Notes: a model not told the origin generated them from the letters alone. Counted from the first letter of the stretch, positions 8,754 to 18,962 are shown. The stretch: DNA of 64,000 nucleotides from Actibacterium sp. (GCA_016278325.1 JADQCB010000016.1:62001-126000); one strand, 5' to 3'. Made by a program: numbers and translations.

Positions 8754-10279
8754 CAGAACGTCTCCTCGGGCAGGGTGAAGTTTTTCTTCTTGCCGCCGAA
8801 CAGCGATCCCTTGCTCATCGAGCCGGTCGAACATCCGTTGCCGTCGGTAAAGCCACAGCCGCCGCGGATCTCGGCGCCGTCCTCGACCTGCTCGCGATGC
8901 GCGGTGGGAATGACGAAGCGATCCTCGTAATCGGCGATGGCCATGATCTTGTACATGTCCTCGATCATCCGGCCCGACATGCCGACGCGCGCGGCGATGC
9001 CCTCATCGCGCACGCCGTCGACCGACAGGGCGCGCATGTAGAGCCGCATCGCCGACATCCGCTCCAGCGCGTGCACGATGGGCTCTTCGTCGCCGGCGGT
9101 CAGCATGTTGGCGAGGTATTTCACCGGGATCCGCAAGGACCGGACATCGGGCATCTCGTCCTGCATCGCGACCTGGCCCGCCTGCGCGGCGTTCTGGATC
9201 GGCGAAAGCGGCGGAATGTACCAAACCATCGGCAGGGTGCGGTATTCGGGGTGCAGCGGAAAGGCCACCTTCCAGTCCATCGCCATCTTCCACACCGGGC
9301 TTTGCTTCGCCGCCTCGATCCAGTCCTCGGGGATACCGTCGCGGCGGGCGGCGGCGATCACCTCCGGGTCGTTGGGGTCCAGGAACACGTCCATCTGCGC
9401 GCCGTAGAGGTCGGTCTCGCGCTCGGCGCTCGCCGCCGCCTCGATCCGGTCGGCGTCATAGAGGATCACGCCGAGATAGCGGATGCGTCCGACGCAGGTT
9501 TCCGAACAGACCGTGGGCTGACCGCTCTCGATCCGCGGATAGCAGAAGGTGCATTTCTCGGATTTTCCGGTGTCCCAGTTGTAATAGACCTTCTTGTAGG
9601 GACAGCCCGAGATGCACATCCGCCAGCCGCGGCACTTTTCCTGGTCGATCAGGACGATGCCGTCCTCTTCGCGCTTGTAGATCGCGCCCGAGGGGCACGA
9701 CGCCGAACAGGTCGGGTTGAGGCAATGCTCGCACAGCCGCGGCAGATACATCATGAAGGTATTTTCATACTCTCCATAGATTTCCTTCTGCACGCCCTCG
9801 AAGTTGTAATCCTGGCTACGCTTGGAAAACTCGCCGCCCAGGATCTCTTCCCAGTTCGGCCCCTTCTCGATCTTTTCCATCGGCTCGCCGGTGATCTTCG
9901 AACGCGCGCGGGCCGTGGGAAAATGATCCATCTCGGGCGCCGATTTCAGGTGGTCGTAATCGAAATCGAACGGTTCGTAATAGTCGTCGATCTCGGGCAG
10001 GTCGGGGTTGGCGAAGATGTTGGCCAGGATCCGCCATTTGCTGCCCTGCCTTGGCTGAATCCTGCCGCGCGAATTTCGAACCCAGCCGCCGTTCCAGCGT
10101 TTCTGGTTCTCCCAGTCGGTGGGATAGCCGGTGCCCGGCTTGGTTTCCACGTTGTTGAACCAGGCGTATTCGACGCCGTCGCGACTGGTCCAGACGTTCT
10201 TGCAGGTGACCGAGCAGGTGTGGCACCCGATGCATTTGTCCAGGTTCAGGACCTTGCCGATTTGTGCGCGCACTCTCAT
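8753..10279 (-). CDS. narH: Respiratory nitrate reductase beta subunit
   Basis: 508 aa. NarH carries electrons from NarI haems to NarG through three [4Fe-4S] clusters and one [3Fe-4S] cluster. The first Cys group is C16, C19, C22 and C26. The others are CEHCLNPTCSASC, CRGWRMCISGC and CTFCYP...CSETC. The Trp in the third group is the normal NarH substitution that gives a 3Fe cluster, not a defect. The ATG at 10279 overlaps the narG stop by ATGA. Confidence 0.97.
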   Translation of the reverse strand: MRVRAQIGKVLNLDKCIGCHTCSVTCKNVWTSRDGVEYAWFNNVETKPGTGYPTDWENQKRWNGGWVRNSRGRIQPRQGSKWRILANIFANPDLPEIDDYYEPFDFDYDHLKSAPEMDHFPTARARSKITGEPMEKIEKGPNWEEILGGEFSKRSQDYNFEGVQKEIYGEYENTFMMYLPRLCEHCLNPTCSASCPSGAIYKREEDGIVLIDQEKCRGWRMCISGCPYKKVYYNWDTGKSEKCTFCYPRIESGQPTVCSETCVGRIRYLGVILYDADRIEAAASAERETDLYGAQMDVFLDPNDPEVIAAARRDGIPEDWIEAAKQSPVWKMAMDWKVAFPLHPEYRTLPMVWYIPPLSPIQNAAQAGQVAMQDEMPDVRSLRIPVKYLANMLTAGDEEPIVHALERMSAMRLYMRALSVDGVRDEGIAARVGMSGRMIEDMYKIMAIADYEDRFVIPTAHREQVEDGAEIRGGCGFTDGNGCSTGSMSKGSLFGGKKKNFTLPEETF

Positions 10280-13200
10280 TCTGCTGCCTCCACTTTGCCG
10301 GTTGCGGGCTGGTCCAGCCAGTCGACGTTCTTCATTTTCCGGACCACGACGAATTCGTCGCGATTGCTGCCGACGGTGCCGTAATAGTTGAAGCCATAGC
10401 TGAGCTGGGCATAGCCGCCGATCATGTGCGTGGGCTTGAGGGTGGTGCGCGTGACCGAGTTGTGGATGCCGCCGCGATGGCCGGTCTTTTCCGACCCGGG
10501 CGTGTTCACGATCTTTTCCTGCGCGTGATACATGAACAGCGTGCCCTCCTTGATCCGCTGGCTCACGACCACGCGGGCCGTCAGGGCACCGTTGATGTTG
10601 AACGCCTCGACCCAGTCGTTATCGACGAGCCCCGCCTTCTGCGCATCCACCTCGGACATCCACACGACCGGGCCGCCGCGGTTCAGCGTCAGCATCAGAA
10701 GGTTGTCGGTATAGGTCGAATGGATGCCCCATTTCTGGTGCGGCGTGATGAAGTTCAACACGACATGCGGGCGATCGGCCGCGTCGTCGTTGATGCCGGC
10801 GGTCACGGTCTTCAGATCCACCGGCGGGCGGTATCCGACGAACCCCTCGCCGAAGGCGCGCATCCACAGGTGATCCTGGTAAAGCTGCTGGCGCCCGGTG
10901 AGCGTGCGCCACGGGATCAGCTCGTGCACGTTGGTGTAGCCGGCGTTGTAGCAGACCGATTCGGACTCGATCCCCGACCAGGTGGGCGACGAGATGATCT
11001 TGCGCGGTTGCGCCGCGATGTCGCGAAAACGGATCTTGGTGTGATGCGCCCCTTCGGCCAGGTGAGCGTGGTGCCGGCCTGTCGGCTTTTCAAGCTCCTG
11101 CCACGCCTTGACGGCCACCTCGCCATTGGTCTCGGGCGCGAGCATCAGGATCATCTCGGCCGCGTCAATGGCGGTATCCAGTTTCGGCTGGCCTTTCGAC
11201 GGGCCGTCCTCCAGCACCGTGCCGTTCAGATCGCGCAGGTGCTGCACCTCGGGATCCGTTTTCCAGGTGATCCCCTTGCCGCCGTTGCCAAGCTTTTCCA
11301 GCAACGGCCCGACCGAGGTGAACTTCTTGTAGAGGTTCGGATAATCCCGCTCCACCGCGACATAGTTCGGCGCGGTCTTGCCCGGGATCAGATCGCATTC
11401 GTCCTTCTTCCAGTCCTTCACCTGCGCCTGGGCCAGCTCGCCCGGCGTGTCGTGCAGCAAGGGCACCTGCACGATGTCGGTTTCCACGCCCAGCACCTCG
11501 GGCGCGACCTCGGAGAACTTCTTCGCGATCGACTTGAAGATTTCCCAGTCGGATCTGCTTTCATAGGCCGGGTCCACCGCCGCCTGAAGCGGGTGGATGA
11601 ACGGGTGCATGTCGGACGTGTTCATGTCGTCCTTTTCGTACCAGCTGGCCGTGGGCAGGACGATGTCGGAATAGACCGCCGTGGTGGACATGCGAAAGTC
11701 GATGGTCACCAGCAGGTCCAGCTTGCCGCGCGGCGCCGCGTCGTGCCAGCGGGCCTCGACGGGCATCACGCCGCCTTCCCCGCCCAGATCCTTGCCCATC
11801 ACGCCGTGATCGGTGCCCAGGAGGTGCTTGAGGAAGTATTCATGCCCCTTGCCCGACGAGCCCAGCAGGTTCGAGCGCCAGACGAACAGGTTGCGCGGCC
11901 AGTTCTCGGGCGCGTCCGGGTCCTGGCAAGACATTTCCAGCTCGCCGGATTTCAACTGCTCGGCGACGAAATCCCTGACCTCCTTGCCGGCCTTCTTGGC
12001 CGCTTTCGCCACCTCCAGCGGGTTGGTTTTCAGCTGCGGGGCCGAGGGCAGCCAGCCCATCCGCTCGGCGCGGATGTTGTAGTCGATGAGGGAGATGTCC
12101 CAGTCGCCCTCGGGCGCGGTGGGCGACAGGATCTCGCCGGCGCGCAGCGTCTCGTAGCGCCACTGGTCGGTATGGGCATACCAGGCGGAAGTCGAGTTCA
12201 TGTGCCGCGGCGGGCGGTTCCAGTCGAGCGCGAAGGCCAGCGGCTGCCAGCCGGTCTGCGGGCGCAGTTTTTCCTGCCCGACATAATGCGACCAGCCGCC
12301 GCCCTCCTTCCCGATGCAGCCGCACATCACCAGCATGTTGATGATGCCGCGATAGTTCATGTCCATGTGGTACCAGTGGTTCAGACCGGCCCCGAGGATG
12401 ACCATGGACTTGCCCTGCGTCTTTTCCGCGTTGGCGGCGAATTCACGCGCCACCGCGATGATCCTTTCGCGCGGCACGCCGGTGATCTTTTCGGCCCAGG
12501 CGGGGGTATAGGGCATGTCCGTGTCGTAAGAGGTCGTCGCCCAGTCGCCGCCGAGGCCCCGGTCAAGCCCGTAATTGGCGCAGAACAGGTCAAAGACCGT
12601 GGCAACCCGGATTTCGGACCCGTCGGCAAGCGTGATCCGCCGCGCCGGCACGTTGCGGGTCAGCACGTCGGGGTGGTCGCACTTGATGAAGTTGTCGGTC
12701 GCGGCACCGCCGAAATAGGGGAAATCGACCGCGACCACCTCGTCATGGTCCTCTTCCAGGATCTGGCTGAGACGCAGGTTCGTGTCGGCGCCCTGCGCGC
12801 GTTCCTCCAGGTTCCACTTGCCTTCCTCGCCCCAGCGGAACCCGATCGACCCGTTGGGCGCGACGACCCGGCCCGTCGCGGTATCATGGGCGACCGTTTT
12901 CCAGTCGGGGTTGTTGGTTTCGCCCAGTTGTCCGTCGAAATCCTCGGCGCGCAGCATCCGGCCGGCAACGAAATGCCCGTTCCGCTCATCCAGCCGCACC
13001 AGCATCGGCATGTCGGTGTATTTGCGCGCGTAATCCTCGAAATACTCGGCCTGCCGGTCGAGGTGGTATTCGCGCAGGATCACATGACCCATGGCCATCG
13101 ACAGCGCCGCGTCGGTGCCCGCCTGCGGGTTCAGCCATATGTCGCCGAACTTGGCGGCCTCGGAATAGTCCGGGCTGACCACGGCCGACTTGGTGCCGCG

Positions 13201-14019
13201 ATAGCGCACCTCGGTATAGAAATGCGCGTCCGGCGTGCGCGTCTGCGGCACGTTCGAGCCCCATAGCAGAAGGAAACCCGCATTGTACCAATCGGCGCTT
13301 TCGGGCACGTCGGTCTGTTCGCCCCAGGTCTGGGGGGATGCGGGGGGCAGGTCGCAATACCAGTCGTAGAAGGACATGCAGGTGCCGCCCAGCAGGCTCA
13401 GATACCGCGTGCCGGCCGCGTAAGAGACCATCGACATCGCCGGGATCGGGGAAAAGCCGAAGACGCGATCGGGGCCATAGGTCTTGGTGGTATGGGCATT
13501 GGCCGCGGCAATGATCTCGGTCGCCTCGTCCCAGGTGGCCCGCACGAAGCCGCCCTTGCCGCGGGTTTCGACATAACGCGCGCGCAGGATCGGGTCGGCC
13601 TGCAACGCCGCCCAGGCCGCGACGGGGGGCATGGTTTCGCGCATCTTGCGCCAGCCGCGCAACAGCTTGCCCCGGATCAGCGGGTTCTTCACCCGGTTGG
13701 CCGAATACAGATACCAGCTGTAGGAGGCCCCGCGCGCACAGCCGCGCGGCTCGTGATTGGGCAGCCCGGCGCGGGTGCGCGGATAATCGGTCTGCTGCGT
13801 CTCCCAGGTGACGATCCCGGATTTGACATAGATCTTCCACGAACAGGACCCGGTGCAGTTTACCCCGTGGGTCGAGCGCACGATCTTGTCATGCCGCCAG
13901 CGGTTTCGATAGGTATCCTCCCAGTCGCGGTTTTCGCGCGTCACCTGCCCGTACCCGTCGGAGAACTGTTCCAGTTCCTTGCTTTGGAAGAAATTGAGTC
14001 TGTCCAGAAGATGGCTCAT
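10276..14019 (-). CDS. narG: Respiratory nitrate reductase alpha (catalytic) subunit
   Basis: 1247 aa, full length. NarG reduces nitrate to nitrite in the cytoplasm at a bis-MGD molybdenum centre. The FS0 cluster ligands are H51, C55, C59 and C94, matching the E. coli His-Cys3 set. The Mo-ligand Asp region is FYDWYCDLP, with D223 equivalent to the E. coli ligand. No cleavable signal peptide is present, as expected for the membrane-bound cytoplasm-facing enzyme. It starts 18 bp after narK, with AAGGACAACAAGG before the ATG, and is the second gene of narKGHJI. Confidence 0.98.
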   Translation of the reverse strand: MSHLLDRLNFFQSKELEQFSDGYGQVTRENRDWEDTYRNRWRHDKIVRSTHGVNCTGSCSWKIYVKSGIVTWETQQTDYPRTRAGLPNHEPRGCARGASYSWYLYSANRVKNPLIRGKLLRGWRKMRETMPPVAAWAALQADPILRARYVETRGKGGFVRATWDEATEIIAAANAHTTKTYGPDRVFGFSPIPAMSMVSYAAGTRYLSLLGGTCMSFYDWYCDLPPASPQTWGEQTDVPESADWYNAGFLLLWGSNVPQTRTPDAHFYTEVRYRGTKSAVVSPDYSEAAKFGDIWLNPQAGTDAALSMAMGHVILREYHLDRQAEYFEDYARKYTDMPMLVRLDERNGHFVAGRMLRAEDFDGQLGETNNPDWKTVAHDTATGRVVAPNGSIGFRWGEEGKWNLEERAQGADTNLRLSQILEEDHDEVVAVDFPYFGGAATDNFIKCDHPDVLTRNVPARRITLADGSEIRVATVFDLFCANYGLDRGLGGDWATTSYDTDMPYTPAWAEKITGVPRERIIAVAREFAANAEKTQGKSMVILGAGLNHWYHMDMNYRGIINMLVMCGCIGKEGGGWSHYVGQEKLRPQTGWQPLAFALDWNRPPRHMNSTSAWYAHTDQWRYETLRAGEILSPTAPEGDWDISLIDYNIRAERMGWLPSAPQLKTNPLEVAKAAKKAGKEVRDFVAEQLKSGELEMSCQDPDAPENWPRNLFVWRSNLLGSSGKGHEYFLKHLLGTDHGVMGKDLGGEGGVMPVEARWHDAAPRGKLDLLVTIDFRMSTTAVYSDIVLPTASWYEKDDMNTSDMHPFIHPLQAAVDPAYESRSDWEIFKSIAKKFSEVAPEVLGVETDIVQVPLLHDTPGELAQAQVKDWKKDECDLIPGKTAPNYVAVERDYPNLYKKFTSVGPLLEKLGNGGKGITWKTDPEVQHLRDLNGTVLEDGPSKGQPKLDTAIDAAEMILMLAPETNGEVAVKAWQELEKPTGRHHAHLAEGAHHTKIRFRDIAAQPRKIISSPTWSGIESESVCYNAGYTNVHELIPWRTLTGRQQLYQDHLWMRAFGEGFVGYRPPVDLKTVTAGINDDAADRPHVVLNFITPHQKWGIHSTYTDNLLMLTLNRGGPVVWMSEVDAQKAGLVDNDWVEAFNINGALTARVVVSQRIKEGTLFMYHAQEKIVNTPGSEKTGHRGGIHNSVTRTTLKPTHMIGGYAQLSYGFNYYGTVGSNRDEFVVVRKMKNVDWLDQPATGKVEAAE

Positions 14020-14037
14020 CCTTGTTGTCCTTTCGGG

Positions 14038-16767
14038 TCAGGCGGTTTCGGCAGCGGCGAGTGGCGCGCGGCCATGTTCGATGTCATGCAGAAGGCCGCC
14101 GCGCCGGGTGTAGAAGATCCAGGTCAGCGCGACGCAGACCGCGTAGAAGACGAGGAAGGCCCAGAGCGCCAGGATCGGGCTGCCCGTCATCGCGATCGAG
14201 GTGCCGTAAGCCTTGGGGATGAAAAAGGCCCCGTAGGCGGCGATCGCCGATGTGAAGGCGATGATCGCGGCGCTTTCGCGGTCGGCCTGCCGACGCCGGG
14301 CTTCGGGGTCCAGCTCCGGCATCAGGCGCGGGATCTCGCGCGCCATGATGATCGGGATCATCTGGAAGGTAGAGGCATTGCCGACACCGGTCAGGAAGAA
14401 CAGCGCCATGAAGCAGGCGAAGAACCCCCAGAAATTGCCGACCCCTCCGGTGGCGGGCAGGAAGCTGATCACCCCGAAAACCGCCACGATCATGCCCACG
14501 AAGGTCCAGAAGGTGACGCGCCCGCCGCCGAACCGGTCCGAGATCCAGCCGGTTGCGGCGCGGCTCAGCGCGCCCACCAGCGGGCCGAGAAAGACGAATT
14601 GCAGCGCGTTGACATCGGGGAATTGCAACTTGGTCAGCAGCGGGAAGCCCGCGGAATAACCAATGAAGCTGCCGAAGGTGCCGGTGTAAAGCACGCACAT
14701 GATCCAGTTATGCTTGCGCGAGAAGATGATCGCCTGTTCGCTGAAACTGGCCCGCGCGTCGGCGATGTCGTTCATCCCCAGCCAGGCGGCCGCTGTCGCC
14801 GCGATGATGAACGGCACCCAGACGAAGCCGGCGTTCTGCATCCACAGCTCTCCTCCGTCCGACATGGTCTGCGGGGCGCCGCCCAGGGCGCCGAAAACGC
14901 CGGTGGTGATGGCGATTGGCACCACGAACTGCATCACCGAGACGCCGAGATTGCCCAGCCCGGCGTTCAACGCCAGCGCATTGCCCTTTTCCGCCTTGGG
15001 GAAGAAGAAGGCGATATTGGCCATCGACGAGGCGAAATTGCCACCGCCGAACCCGCACAAGAGCGCCAGGGTCAGGAAGATCAGGTAGGGCGTATCCGGG
15101 TTCTGCACGGCATAGCCGATGCCCATCGCGGGCAACAGCAACGAGGCCGTCGAGAGCGTCGTCCACAGCCGGCCGCCGAAGATCGGCACCATGAAACTGT
15201 AGAAGATGCGCAGGGTCGCCCCGGACAGCCCCGGCAGGGCCGCCAGCCAGAACAGCTGGCCGGCCGTGAAGTCGAACCCGATCGCCGGCAGGCGGGCGAC
15301 GACGACCGACCACACCATCCAGACCGAGAACGCCAGCAGCAGCGCGGGGATCGAGATCCAGAGGTTGCGTTGCGCGATGCGGCGCCCCTTTTGCTGCCAG
15401 AAGGTCTGATCCTCGGGATGCCATTCTTCCAGCGTGTGCGACCCGGCCGCATGTTCGGGCCGATGGATCGACTGCATTTCGGGGAACTGCGGCAACTGAT
15501 CCAGCGCCTCGCCCTGTGTCGCACGTTCCATCGCGCGGATCGACAGGTGCATCCAGCTCAGCGCCACCGCGACGATGACGAAAAGCAGCGCAAAACAGCT
15601 CGTGTAGATGCCGGTCAGGTCCAGCAGCGCGCCGAAGGCGATCGGCAGGACGAACCCGCCCAGCCCGCCGATCATCCCCACCAGCCCGCCGACCGCGCCG
15701 ACATGCTGCGGGTAATAGACCGGGATGTGCTTGTAGACCGCCGCCTTGCCCAGGCTCATGAAAAAGCCCAGCACGAACAGCGTGATGACGAAAGGCCAGC
15801 GCCCCATCTGGGTGGAAAACGCGATCGGCCCGTCCTTGCCCTGGATCACGTATTCCGTCGGCGGATAGGACAGCATGAACAGCAGAACCAGCGAGAAGCC
15901 CAGGCACCAGTACATCACCGCCCGCGCGCCGAACCGGTCGGACAGGTGCCCGCCATAGGCCCGGAACAAGGATGCCGACAGGGAAAATGCCGCCGCCGAC
16001 ATGCCCGCGGTCCGCACGTCGAGCTTGTAGACGTCGATCAGGTAGTGCGGCATCCACAATGCCAGTGCGACAAAGGCGCCGAAGACGAAGAAATAATAGA
16101 GCGAGAAGCGCCAGACCTGAAGGTTCTTCAGCGGCGCGAACTGCTCGGCCAGGCTGGGCGCGCGGGCGCCGGACTTGCGGCGGGCGACAAGTTCGGGGTC
16201 GTCCTTGGCGAAGATGTAGAAGGCGACCGCCATCAATGCCAGCGCCGCGGCCCAGACATGCGCGACCCCGTGCCAGCCGTAGACGACCATGACGAAAGGC
16301 GCCACGAACTTGGTCACCGCCGCCCCGACATTGCCCGCCCCGAAGATCCCCAGCGCGGTGCCCTGCCGGCCGGGACCATACCACCGCGAGACATAGGCCA
16401 CGCCGATGATGAACGACCCGCCGGCAAGCCCGATCCCCAGCGCGGCGATCAGGTACATCAGGTAGGTGGAGGCCCAGGTCAGCATCCATGTCGCGGCCGC
16501 GGTCAGCAGCATCTGAATGGTGAACACGTTGCGCCCGCCCCATTTCTCGGTCCAGACGCCGAGGATCAGCCGGGTGAGCGAGCCGGTCAGGATCGGGGTC
16601 GCAACCAGCAGACCGAACTCGAACTCGTTCAGCCCGAGCTCGGCCTTGATCGCCACGCCGATGATCGAAAAGATCGTCCAGACCGCGAAGCAGGCGGTGA
16701 ACGCGATCGTGCTGAGAGTCAGGGCCCTGGTGCGGTCCGCATCCGAAATATGTGCGCCTTCGATCAT
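14038..16767 (-). CDS. narK: Fused NarK1-NarK2 nitrate/nitrite transporter
   Basis: 909 aa, about twice a normal NarK. Two complete major-facilitator domains are joined. The first (about residues 20-430, opening near ITLSTIAFTACFAVW-type sequence) is the NarK1 type thought to import nitrate with protons. The second (about 470-900) is the NarK2 type thought to exchange nitrate for nitrite. Such fusions are known from Paracoccus. ATG 16767 is chosen for the SD GGAG eight bases before it; the open frame to 16905 runs through the FNR box and is rejected. It is the first gene of the nar operon. Confidence 0.93.
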   Translation of the reverse strand: MIEGAHISDADRTRALTLSTIAFTACFAVWTIFSIIGVAIKAELGLNEFEFGLLVATPILTGSLTRLILGVWTEKWGGRNVFTIQMLLTAAATWMLTWASTYLMYLIAALGIGLAGGSFIIGVAYVSRWYGPGRQGTALGIFGAGNVGAAVTKFVAPFVMVVYGWHGVAHVWAAALALMAVAFYIFAKDDPELVARRKSGARAPSLAEQFAPLKNLQVWRFSLYYFFVFGAFVALALWMPHYLIDVYKLDVRTAGMSAAAFSLSASLFRAYGGHLSDRFGARAVMYWCLGFSLVLLFMLSYPPTEYVIQGKDGPIAFSTQMGRWPFVITLFVLGFFMSLGKAAVYKHIPVYYPQHVGAVGGLVGMIGGLGGFVLPIAFGALLDLTGIYTSCFALLFVIVAVALSWMHLSIRAMERATQGEALDQLPQFPEMQSIHRPEHAAGSHTLEEWHPEDQTFWQQKGRRIAQRNLWISIPALLLAFSVWMVWSVVVARLPAIGFDFTAGQLFWLAALPGLSGATLRIFYSFMVPIFGGRLWTTLSTASLLLPAMGIGYAVQNPDTPYLIFLTLALLCGFGGGNFASSMANIAFFFPKAEKGNALALNAGLGNLGVSVMQFVVPIAITTGVFGALGGAPQTMSDGGELWMQNAGFVWVPFIIAATAAAWLGMNDIADARASFSEQAIIFSRKHNWIMCVLYTGTFGSFIGYSAGFPLLTKLQFPDVNALQFVFLGPLVGALSRAATGWISDRFGGGRVTFWTFVGMIVAVFGVISFLPATGGVGNFWGFFACFMALFFLTGVGNASTFQMIPIIMAREIPRLMPELDPEARRRQADRESAAIIAFTSAIAAYGAFFIPKAYGTSIAMTGSPILALWAFLVFYAVCVALTWIFYTRRGGLLHDIEHGRAPLAAAETA

Positions 16768-16842
16768 TGTCTTGCTCCGGTTTTGGCGCGGCTCCTCCCG
16801 CGCGGCTTTCCTCGCACAAAGCCGGGTTCGGGCGACGGTGAT

Positions 16843-16856
16843 TTGACCCAGATCAA
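16843..16856. promoter_or_regulatory. FNR-type binding site upstream of narK
   Basis: TTGACCCAGATCAA differs from the FNR/NNR consensus TTGAT-N4-ATCAA at one position. Its centre is about 82 bp before the narK start codon and about 170 bp before the divergent regulator. A class II site at -41.5 would put transcription start near 16808, but no -10 element was confirmed. It is the expected oxygen-control site for narKGHJI. Confidence 0.75.
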
Positions 16857-17019
16857 ATTGGAAGATGGCAGGCGCGGCGATCAAACCCGGTTTGAGAAGG
16901 CGCAATTCAAGCCTTGTGGAATGTCAATCTGGCACCCGGAAAATGCGATATGGTGTTTTGACCGTCGGCGCGCGATGCCTTACCAATTATCAAGGCATGT
17001 CCTGAAACAGAGGTGATTC

Positions 17020-17715
17020 GTGCGTGACTCCGAGCTTCCGGCGATTCGACGCCTGCCCTTGTTCCGGACAATGTCGGAAGAGAATTTCCTTTCCCTGACA
17101 AGCGCCGCCTATGTTCAGACCTTCCCGCCACAGGTTAACTTGATCGAAGAAGGCGCGCTTCCGGATTTCCTGCATATCGTGACCGAAGGCGCGGTCGAGA
17201 TGTTCGCAGGCTGGAACCGGCGCGAAACCACGATGGCGATCGTGCGGCCGGTTTCGACCTTCATCCTTGCCGCCTGCATCAAGGATGCCCCCTATCTGAT
17301 GTCCGCGCGCACCCTGGAAAGGTCGCGCATCATCCTCTTGCCGGTCGGCGATCTTCATTCGATCTTTCGCCGCGATCCCGATTTCGCGATGGCCACGGTT
17401 GACGAGCTTGCGGCATGTTACCGGGGCGTCGTGCGCCAGACCAAGAATCTGAAACTGCGCAGCGCGCGCGAAAGGCTTGCCGCCTATATCATGCGCAAGT
17501 CGGCCGAGGCCGGCGACGCGGCCAGCGTCGTTCTCTCGGTCGAAAAGCGCCTGCTGGCCTCGTTTCTCGGGATGACGCCCGAAAGCCTGTCCCGGGCCAT
17601 GCGGTCGTTGCAGGATGACGGCGCAAAGATCGACGGGCAAAGGGTCATCATCACCGACCGCGCCGCGCTGGAGGCGCTGGCCCGGCCGTCGCGTCTGATC
17701 GACGGGCCGGACTGA
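17020..17715 (+). CDS. narR: Crp/Fnr-family regulator, NarR-like
   Basis: 231 aa from GTG 17020, with AGAGG about seven bases upstream. A cyclic-nucleotide-type beta barrel (about residues 20-135) is followed by a dimer helix and a C-terminal winged helix (VEKRLLASFLGMTPESLSRAMRSLQ). The N-terminus lacks the Cys cluster of true FNR, and only two isolated Cys remain. Divergence from narKGHJI plus absence of Fe-S ligands matches Paracoccus NarR, which activates nar in response to nitrate/nitrite. NNR/DnrD-type NO sensors also lack the cluster, so the symbol is likely but not certain. Confidence 0.75.
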   Translation: MRDSELPAIRRLPLFRTMSEENFLSLTSAAYVQTFPPQVNLIEEGALPDFLHIVTEGAVEMFAGWNRRETTMAIVRPVSTFILAACIKDAPYLMSARTLERSRIILLPVGDLHSIFRRDPDFAMATVDELAACYRGVVRQTKNLKLRSARERLAAYIMRKSAEAGDAASVVLSVEKRLLASFLGMTPESLSRAMRSLQDDGAKIDGQRVIITDRAALEALARPSRLIDGPD

Positions 17716-17756
17716 GACGCGGAGAAGATCGCGCGCCACCCCGGCGTCGATCAGGG

Positions 17757-18962
17757 TCAGGTCCGTTTCGCCGGGGCTGATTTCACAAGCAACCGACCGT
17801 AGATCAGCGCAAAGCCGGCGAAGGCGCCGATCCAGGCGATGCCGGCAGCGGCATGCAACTGCGCCGCGGCCGCCGGCCATATTCCGGCCGCCACCCGCGA
17901 CAAGACCGCCGCCACCAGCGCGACGTAGATCGCGACGGTTCCCGGCCCGGCATGCAGCGCCTGCCCGGTATGTCCAAGCGTTGCGCGGGTCATCACCGCC
18001 AGTGTCATCAGGCCGATCGCGCCTGCCATCCACAGGTGCTGAGCCGCGCCGACGCCCAGGATGCCGGGCGCGGCGATCTCGATCCCCAGCGTGACCGCGC
18101 CGAGGGGAACGAACAGGTATCCGGCATGAAGTACCGTCACCAGTGGCTCTGCCAATGTCCGGTGCCCGGCCCAGCGGGCGAGACGCACAAGGTGCAAGGC
18201 GCCGGCCAGCACCAGCATGGCGCCCGACGCCGGATGCGCAGGCAGGGCAACCCACAAGAGCAAGGCGCCCAGCAGGACAAGAAGCGCGTATTTGTCGAAA
18301 CGCTGCATCGGCGGCGCGGGCAACTGCCGTGACGCGCGGCGCACCAGCCAGTTGCGGGTGAAGGATGGCACAACCCGGCCGCCGATCACCGCGATCATCA
18401 TGATCGCGGCCGCAAGCCCCGTTCGCAGCCCGATGCCCTGCGCCGCCACGCCGCCGCGCGCGGCCTCCCAATGGAACGCGGCGTTCCCCAGGGCGAACAG
18501 CCCAAGCATTCCCAGCACCGGCAGGTTGCGCCAGTTCCTTCCGGCCAGGATCTCGCGCGCGATCACGCCCGCCAAGACGGCCGGCAGCGAAAGATCGGCG
18601 ATCGCCACCGCCAGCGGCGGCAGATGCGCGGACAGACCCACCGCGACCCGTCCCGCGATCCAGAGCGAAAACAGCCCGCAAAGCGGCCAGCCGACGATGG
18701 GCAGCCGCCCGGTCCAGTTCGGCACCGCCGTCAACAGGAAACCCGCAATGACGGCGCCGAGATACCCGAACAGGAATTCATGGGCATGCCAGCTGACCGG
18801 GCCGAAGGCGGTGGGCAGCGCGAACGCCCCGGCCAGCATCGGCACCCACAGCACCATCGCAATCGCCGCCCAGAGCGCGGCGCCAAGAAAAAAGGGCCGG
18901 AAACCATAGCTCAGGATGGCAGGGCCGTTCCACGCCCTCATCTGCGCGGCGGTCGTGCTCAT
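17757..18962 (-). CDS. nnrS: NnrS family haem-copper membrane protein
   Basis: 401 aa with about 12 hydrophobic helices. NnrS proteins are haem- and copper-containing membrane proteins induced during denitrification and linked to resistance to NO-related stress. The family opening is visible: YGFRPFFLGAALWAA, SWHAHEFLFGYLGAVIAGFLLTAVPNWTGR, and histidines in GAAQHLWMAGAIGLMTLAVMTRATLGHTG. Its ATG overlaps the stop of the cyclo-ligase gene (ATGA at 18959-18962). It is convergent with narR. Confidence 0.93.
   Translation of the reverse strand: MSTTAAQMRAWNGPAILSYGFRPFFLGAALWAAIAMVLWVPMLAGAFALPTAFGPVSWHAHEFLFGYLGAVIAGFLLTAVPNWTGRLPIVGWPLCGLFSLWIAGRVAVGLSAHLPPLAVAIADLSLPAVLAGVIAREILAGRNWRNLPVLGMLGLFALGNAAFHWEAARGGVAAQGIGLRTGLAAAIMMIAVIGGRVVPSFTRNWLVRRASRQLPAPPMQRFDKYALLVLLGALLLWVALPAHPASGAMLVLAGALHLVRLARWAGHRTLAEPLVTVLHAGYLFVPLGAVTLGIEIAAPGILGVGAAQHLWMAGAIGLMTLAVMTRATLGHTGQALHAGPGTVAIYVALVAAVLSRVAAGIWPAAAAQLHAAAGIAWIGAFAGFALIYGRLLVKSAPAKRT

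Noticed and set aside
9634-9648. Trp in place of Cys in a NarH cluster motif (CRGWRMC)
   Set aside because: This is the normal NarH arrangement that produces a [3Fe-4S] cluster, not a mutation.
16980-16993. TTACCAATTATCAA, a possible second FNR/NNR box before the narR-like gene
   Set aside because: Only one half-site matches, and it lies 27 bp from the start codon; too weak to list.
10264-17016. Long open frames of 1000 and 1174 codons antisense to narG and narK
   Set aside because: They have the Arg/His/Gly/Asp-rich composition typical of antisense frames in GC-rich genes, no family resemblance, and lie exactly opposite clear nar genes.
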